This document shows positions 59,656-64,000 of a stretch of DNA of 64,000 nt, one piece after another. The stretch lies in assembly GCA_900542185.1 (NCBI GenBank), contig UQMZ01000014.1, positions 1 to 64,000 of the forward strand. The letters are read 5' to 3'. The position numbers and the translations under genes are program-made. Position 1 is the first letter of the stretch, and each line of letters opens with the position of its first letter. This stretch comes from an uncultured Bacteroidales bacterium. Its GTDB lineage: Bacteria > Bacteroidota > Bacteroidia > Bacteroidales > Muribaculaceae. The notes below the pieces were generated by a model, which was given only the letters and a program-made list of their open reading frames with translations, was not told the origin of the DNA and did no database searches.

Positions 59656-61965
59656 CTAAAAGAGGTCCCACGTCCTGATGTCGTCCTTCCAGTGGTGGTC
59701 CTTGGGGAAGGGATCTCCGTTCCACGCCTTGACCTGGGTCCAGGGCTGCGCCGCGTCGGTCCAGAAGGGATGGGTGGCCGGCAGACCTAACGGCATGAAC
59801 GCCAGCGAGGTCATGTACAGCGATCCGTTGTTGGTGTACCAGTCGGCCACGTTGGGCTGACGGCCCGCGAAACCGATGGTGAGGTATCCCTTTTCGTTGA
59901 AGTTCTCCTTGCCGTCGAACATCCTGTGCATCACCGCGGTAAGCGCAGCCCTGGCCTGTCCGTTGCCGACGCCTTCGGGTAGCTTGCCGTACCATGCCAT
60001 CAGCGCCAAGGGCTGCATGCAGGCCATGCGATAGGGTATCGAGCGGCCGAACACCGGGAACGTGCCTTCAGGCGAGATAAGCCTTTCGAGCACTATGGCG
60101 AATTTCTGCGTACGCTTCAGCGCGCGGTCGTAGTATTTCTTGTAGTCTATACGGGTATATATGCCCGATTCCTTCATGTTCTGCAGCGTCTCCAGGTACA
60201 TGGGATGGAATACGAAACTGGAATAGTAGTCGAAGGCAAAGCTGGGGCCGTCGGCATACCATCCGTCGCCGGTGTACCATTCCTCGGTCTTGCGTATTGC
60301 GGAATTCACTCTGTATTCGTCGCACTGCGCGCCGATCTTGCCGAGAAAACTCTCGATGGTCGACGAGAAAAGCAGCCAGTTGGTGTAAGGGGGATCCACC
60401 CGGCGCAGCTGGGTGAATTCCTCCACATACCGTTTCTTAGTCAGCGAATCGAGGGGCACCCAGAGAGCGTCGTAACCGCGTATCAGACTCTCGGCCACAT
60501 ACGCGGCGTCCACCAAAGCCTGCCCGTGGCCACGCCACAGCAGATAGTCGGTACTTTCGGGATCCACCGCGTTCTTGTATGCCTTCAGCGCCCATTCGCG
60601 CAGCTGCGCACGCTTGGCCGATTCCTCGGTGCCGTCGTCGGGCAGCGACAGCCAGGGCGCAAGGCCGGCCATCAGACGACCGAAGCATTCCATGTATGTC
60701 ACGCGCTTGTCGCGGCCGTCCCAGTTGGGACTGACCTCCACCAGCATGTTCTTCTGGAGGTTGCCCTCGGCCATGTTGCTCAGCACGGGAGCAGCCATCT
60801 GATAAGCCAGATCCACCCAGTATGCGCGATCCTGATTCTGATTACGCTCCTGATTGCGCACCCATTCGGATGCGGCGAGCAGCCACGCGCCTGTACCGAA
60901 ATTGGAGGTGGACTTACGGTCTACCACCTGTCCGGGTATGGCCTTCTCGCCGATGGGCTGCACATACCCTATCGAGCCGTCCTTCTGCATGGCGGTATTG
61001 TACAGATAATCCATACCCTTTTCGGCTGCGGCAAGATATTTCGGGTCCTTCAGTATGCCGTTGTTCACACCCCACAGCAGTCCGTATGTGAAGAATGCGG
61101 TGCCCGATGTCTCGGGGCCGGGAGCGTGTTCGGGATCGAGCATGGAGCGCGTCCACCAGCCGCCGGGCTGCTGACACGACACCACCGCATCGGCCAATTT
61201 TACATATTTGTTCTCGAAGAACTTGCGGTGCTTCCAGTTGGCGGGTACATCCGCCAGCACCTTGGCCAGTCCGGCAAGAACCCAGCCGTCGCCACGCGCC
61301 CAGAAGTCCTTCTTGCCGTTCACGCTCTTGTGCTTGGGATACACATACTTGCCGTCGCGGAAGTACAGTCCTGTCTCCGGGTCGAGCATGATGGAGTCGC
61401 TGACCAGGATGTATTCATACAGCTTGTCCAGGTATTTCTGATTGCGGGTGATATTGTACATCTTGGTCATTACAGGCATCACCATATAGAGACCGTCGGC
61501 CCACCACCAGTAGTCGTTCTGCGGAGTCGACATCTGGTATTCCATCACCTCTTTGGCGCGGCGTATGTATCTGTCGTCGGGCAGGATGTTGTAGAGGTCG
61601 GCGTAAGTCTGGAAGCATATCTGCCAGTCGCCGAACATCACATGGTCCTCGTCCTCGCCGTATGTGGCGTATTTCCACTTGCTTCTGTCGGTGCCCTTGG
61701 CGCCTTTCCACTCGTTGTGCTCGGCCCATTTCCGGGAATAATCCAGGAAATCCTGATTGCCGGTCAGCCTGTAGGCCTCCATGTTGCCGGTGTGGTATGC
61801 GGCGTTGTCCCAGAATGCCCTGCATTCCGGCGGATTGTTCTTCTGCCATTGGGTGTTCACCTTCTCAATGGCACGGCGTGTCTCCTGCGCTGTCGGCAGC
61901 TTCGCCGACGCCGTGCCGCATACCGCCGCGGCAATCAGCACGCCTGTAGTGATTCTTATGTTCAT
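59656..61965 (-). CDS. GH105 - DUF2264 (GH154-like) two-domain enzyme
   Basis: This 769-residue secreted protein has a signal peptide (about 1-21). An (alpha/alpha)6 GH105 domain (about 30-372) has the catalytic-type Asp157 in YWWWADGLYMVMP and FWARGDGWVLAGL. A DUF2264 domain follows (about 385-769: TYMECFGRLMAGLAPWL, YADGPSFAFDYYSSFVFHP, GRSIPYRMACMQPLALMAW). GH105 removes unsaturated uronic acids left by lyases. DUF2264 proteins include the GH154 exo-beta-glucuronidases. The two parts normally occur as separate proteins, so this looks like a bifunctional uronidase (inference). It lies 71 bases after the HTCS gene. Confidence 0.9.
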   Translation of the reverse strand: MNIRITTGVLIAAAVCGTASAKLPTAQETRRAIEKVNTQWQKNNPPECRAFWDNAAYHTGNMEAYRLTGNQDFLDYSRKWAEHNEWKGAKGTDRSKWKYATYGEDEDHVMFGDWQICFQTYADLYNILPDDRYIRRAKEVMEYQMSTPQNDYWWWADGLYMVMPVMTKMYNITRNQKYLDKLYEYILVSDSIMLDPETGLYFRDGKYVYPKHKSVNGKKDFWARGDGWVLAGLAKVLADVPANWKHRKFFENKYVKLADAVVSCQQPGGWWTRSMLDPEHAPGPETSGTAFFTYGLLWGVNNGILKDPKYLAAAEKGMDYLYNTAMQKDGSIGYVQPIGEKAIPGQVVDRKSTSNFGTGAWLLAASEWVRNQERNQNQDRAYWVDLAYQMAAPVLSNMAEGNLQKNMLVEVSPNWDGRDKRVTYMECFGRLMAGLAPWLSLPDDGTEESAKRAQLREWALKAYKNAVDPESTDYLLWRGHGQALVDAAYVAESLIRGYDALWVPLDSLTKKRYVEEFTQLRRVDPPYTNWLLFSSTIESFLGKIGAQCDEYRVNSAIRKTEEWYTGDGWYADGPSFAFDYYSSFVFHPMYLETLQNMKESGIYTRIDYKKYYDRALKRTQKFAIVLERLISPEGTFPVFGRSIPYRMACMQPLALMAWYGKLPEGVGNGQARAALTAVMHRMFDGKENFNEKGYLTIGFAGRQPNVADWYTNNGSLYMTSLAFMPLGLPATHPFWTDAAQPWTQVKAWNGDPFPKDHHWKDDIRTWDLF

Positions 61966-62036
61966 GATATAGGATAGTTAGTTAGATGTCCTTGTATGTA
62001 ATATGGTTGATACTTTTTATGATTTTGTTGCCCGTG

Positions 62037-62498
62037 TCATTTTTGACTTTCGTCCCGCAGGCCGTTCATATATTCCGAAGGAGTCATGCCGAACTCCTTC
62101 TTGAATACCTTGTTGAAAGAGCTGTGGCTTCCGAATCCCGTCTGGTATGCGATGTCGCTGATGGAGTATTTACGGGTCTTCAGCAGTTCCACGGCCTTTT
62201 CCATACGGACGTGACGCACATACTCGTTCGGACTGATCTGCAGGAGTGCCGTCACCTTACGATAAAGTGTCGAGTTACTCATGCAGAATTTATCCGCCAG
62301 ATACCCTACCGACAATTCCTCGTTGTCTATGTTGTCGCTCACTATCTCAAACAGCTTGTCAAGGAATTGCTTGTCGAGTACTGTAAGGTTTTTGGTTACT
62401 TCTGTCGGGTCGTCCGATATTGAGTCATTGCCGGCGTTCGGCACCTCTTTTGTATCTGCTTGTATATCAGCATCTTCCACCCCCCCCCGATTCTGCAT
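62037..62498 (-). CDS. AraC-type DNA-binding domain, split from the upstream HTCS
   Basis: This 153-residue frame holds a short linker (about 1-40) and a complete AraC/XylS domain. Its two helix-turn-helix units are LSVGYLADKFCMSNSTLYRK and YSISDIAYQTGFGSHSSFNK, with the typical end FGMTPSEYMNGL. It is the output domain of an HTCS but lies in the +1 frame relative to the kinase-receiver part. The two frames overlap by 32 bases across a nine-G run. Removing one G would join them. An ATG at 62498 allows separate translation, but this is more likely the downstream half of one gene. Confidence 0.85.
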   Translation of the reverse strand: MQNRGGVEDADIQADTKEVPNAGNDSISDDPTEVTKNLTVLDKQFLDKLFEIVSDNIDNEELSVGYLADKFCMSNSTLYRKVTALLQISPNEYVRHVRMEKAVELLKTRKYSISDIAYQTGFGSHSSFNKVFKKEFGMTPSEYMNGLRDESQK

Positions 62499-64000
62499 AT
62501 TGCATAGACGGCACCTGCTTCATCAGATATTCCGACATACGCCGGCGTGTCATTATCAGATTGTGTATCCTGGATTTCAGCAATTTACTGCTGAAGGGCT
62601 TGGTGATGTATGAATCGGCGCCGGATTCGTATCCGGTCTCTTTGTCGTCTATGGAATCCTTGGCCGTAAGCAGAATGATGGGGATATGGCTTGTCACCAG
62701 CTCCCCCTTGAGCGACCGGCACATCGATATGCCGTCCATCTCCGGCATCATGATGTCCGAGATTATGATGTCGGGCATCTCCTCCGTGGCCAAACGCATA
62801 CCCTCCAGTCCGTTGTGCGCCTGTATTATGTCGGCCTCGTCAGCCAGAGTATTGGCTATATATTCACGGATGTCGTCGTTGTCCTCCACCACAAGTATCT
62901 TTCTGCGGGCGTTTTCCGATGCGGTTGTATCTTCACTTCCGTCTCCCGCATCCGCCTTGGGTCCGTTCACGGTCAATGATATCTGCTGGTCTTCAAAGTG
63001 CAATGCATCCGGATAAGTCTCGTCGGTATCCAGAGTGAGGGTGAACGTAGAGCCTTTACCCTCCTGCGAGTCTACGGTCAGCGATGCATGATGCAGGTCG
63101 GCCAGTTGCTTCACCAAGGCCAGTCCGATGCCGGTACCCGATGCCTGGTGCTCGCCGCCGGCCTGATAATACCGGTCGAAGATGAGAGTCTGCGCCTTGC
63201 TCGAGATTCCATAGCCGGTGTCAGAGACAACGATGCGTGTACGCCGCTTGCCGGTGGCGTCCGTTTCGGTGTGTATGCCGAAAGTGATATTGCCCTTCGG
63301 CGTATATTTCACGGCGTTGCTGGCCAGGTTGTTGATGATTATGGTCAGCATCTCCGGGTCGATATACATGTCGGGCGAATCGGGTTCTATGTCGAGCACT
63401 ATCTCCGTGTTCGGATTGCGGTTCAGTTCCTTGAAGCGCAATCCGATTTCTCTCAGCAGATTGGCCGGATTGCCCATACGCACGTTCAGCCGGCGGTTCT
63501 GGGTCTCCGTCTTGCGGAATTCAAGAATCCCGTTAATCAGCGTCATCAGCTGTTCCGCGCTGTTGTGCATCACCTGGAGCTTGTACGAGAACTTCTGCGG
63601 CAGCGACGGGTCGGACACCATATCCTCCAGCGGCCCCATTATCAGAGTCAGCGGTGTACGCAGCTCGTGCGTCACGTTGGTATAGAAACGTAACCGTTCT
63701 TCGGTCAGGGCCTGTCCCGCGCTGATGCGCTCCCCTTGCAGCGCCAGTTCGCGCTGCATCCTGATGCGGTGCCGTATCAGAGTGTATATCCAGTAGCAGA
63801 ACGCTCCTGCCAGCAGCACGTATATGCACTTGGCCCACCATGTCAGCCATATCGGCGGAGTCACGACTATTGTCATTATCTCCATCGGTTCGCTCCATTC
63901 TCCGTTCGACAGTCTCTGGCGCACCATAAAGCGGTATGTACCCGGATCGACGTCGGTGTATGTCACTGAATTATTGCCGGGTGAATATACCCAGCTCTGG
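62467..64000 (-). CDS. Hybrid two-component sensor (HTCS), kinase and receiver part; 5' end outside window
   Basis: The reading frame stays open to the right edge (upstream residues read SWVYSPGNNSV), so the N-terminal sensor propellers are not in the window. Visible parts in order are the end of a Y_Y_Y domain (TYTDVDPGTYRFMVRQRL), one membrane helix (WLTWWAKCIYVLLAGAF), HisKA with the phospho-His in YTNVTHELRTPLTLIMG, HATPase_c (NLASNAVKYTPKG, DTGYGIS, GTGIGLALV) and a receiver domain with the phospho-Asp in IISDIMMPEMDG and Lys in LLTAKDS. The frame ends five residues after a Gly run encoded by the G homopolymer, before the AraC domain. HTCSs sense oligosaccharides in the periplasm and activate the adjacent glycan genes. 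Confidence 0.93.
   Translation of the reverse strand, partial: QSWVYSPGNNSVTYTDVDPGTYRFMVRQRLSNGEWSEPMEIMTIVVTPPIWLTWWAKCIYVLLAGAFCYWIYTLIRHRIRMQRELALQGERISAGQALTEERLRFYTNVTHELRTPLTLIMGPLEDMVSDPSLPQKFSYKLQVMHNSAEQLMTLINGILEFRKTETQNRRLNVRMGNPANLLREIGLRFKELNRNPNTEIVLDIEPDSPDMYIDPEMLTIIINNLASNAVKYTPKGNITFGIHTETDATGKRRTRIVVSDTGYGISSKAQTLIFDRYYQAGGEHQASGTGIGLALVKQLADLHHASLTVDSQEGKGSTFTLTLDTDETYPDALHFEDQQISLTVNGPKADAGDGSEDTTASENARRKILVVEDNDDIREYIANTLADEADIIQAHNGLEGMRLATEEMPDIIISDIMMPEMDGISMCRSLKGELVTSHIPIILLTAKDSIDDKETGYESGADSYITKPFSSKLLKSRIHNLIMTRRRMSEYLMKQVPSMQYAESGGGGRC
62480..62488. repeat. Nine-base C/G homopolymer at the HTCS domain junction
   Basis: Nine C on the plus strand, hence nine G in the mRNA, sit exactly between the receiver and the AraC domain. 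A count of eight (or eleven) would give one continuous HTCS; nine gives an early stop. Confidence 0.9.

Noticed and set aside
60205..61977. A 590-residue open frame on the plus strand across the GH105-DUF2264 gene
   Set aside because: It has no signal, domain or promoter, and the minus-strand gene has catalytic motifs of two families.

Overview
The window is a chromosomal stretch of a Bacteroidales bacterium, probably a gut member of the Muribaculaceae/Prevotellaceae side of the order (inference; no 16S gene is present). Supporting signs are a SusC/SusD pair, a hybrid two-component regulator (HTCS), Na+-translocating NQR, a BioG-BioC fusion, secreted proteins with type-IX-like C-terminal tails, and promoters of the Bacteroidetes form TTTG-N19-21-TAnnTTTG. 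I found no tRNA, rRNA, phage or CRISPR array.

Layout. 1-9.9 kb (minus strand): an outer-membrane acquisition cluster made of susC and susD, a C10 (streptopain-type) cysteine protease and a secreted protein of unknown function. The last two carry the same kind of C-terminal tail. 9.9-14 kb (minus): a SPOR lipoprotein, a coiled-coil lipoprotein, rsmI, a conserved protein with a 9-bp in-frame tandem repeat, and dacB. 14-23.4 kb (plus): an AI-2E-type permease, two CPA2 cation/proton antiporters with different C-terminal sensor regions, small lipoproteins, a polyprenyl diphosphate synthase and tatD. 23.4-26.9 kb: rpsA with its promoter and a structured leader, a tiny secreted protein that is almost only a tail-like domain, and ilvE.

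26.9-33.2 kb (minus): an HD-domain protein, a TonB-dependent receptor without SusD, nhaA, a 333-bp non-autonomous transposable element with 33-bp terminal inverted repeats, a PstS-like lipoprotein whose stop codon is completed by the tip of that element, and a small membrane protein. 33.4-39.4 kb (plus): the complete nqrABCDEF operon. It continues into glyA, bioD, a DEDDy exonuclease and a small membrane protein. 42.5-45 kb (minus): lpxH, a MIP18-type Fe-S assembly factor and two tandem small beta-barrel proteins. 45-51.3 kb (plus): priA-bioA-bioF-bioGC, which with bioD gives pimeloyl-ACP to dethiobiotin; bioB is not here.

51.3-64 kb: a glycan-degradation locus with GH95, GH43, an orphan ECF sigma factor, a 3'-truncated SASA-type acetylesterase, a GH43_24-like exo-beta-1,3-galactanase with a CBM32 module, a GH105-DUF2264 fusion and an HTCS regulator that runs off the right edge. 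The enzyme set suggests arabinogalactan-protein or pectin side chains (inference). The HTCS is split by a nine-base G homopolymer exactly between its receiver domain and its AraC output domain, so it may be phase-variable. This split regulator and the small transposable element are the two most notable observations.
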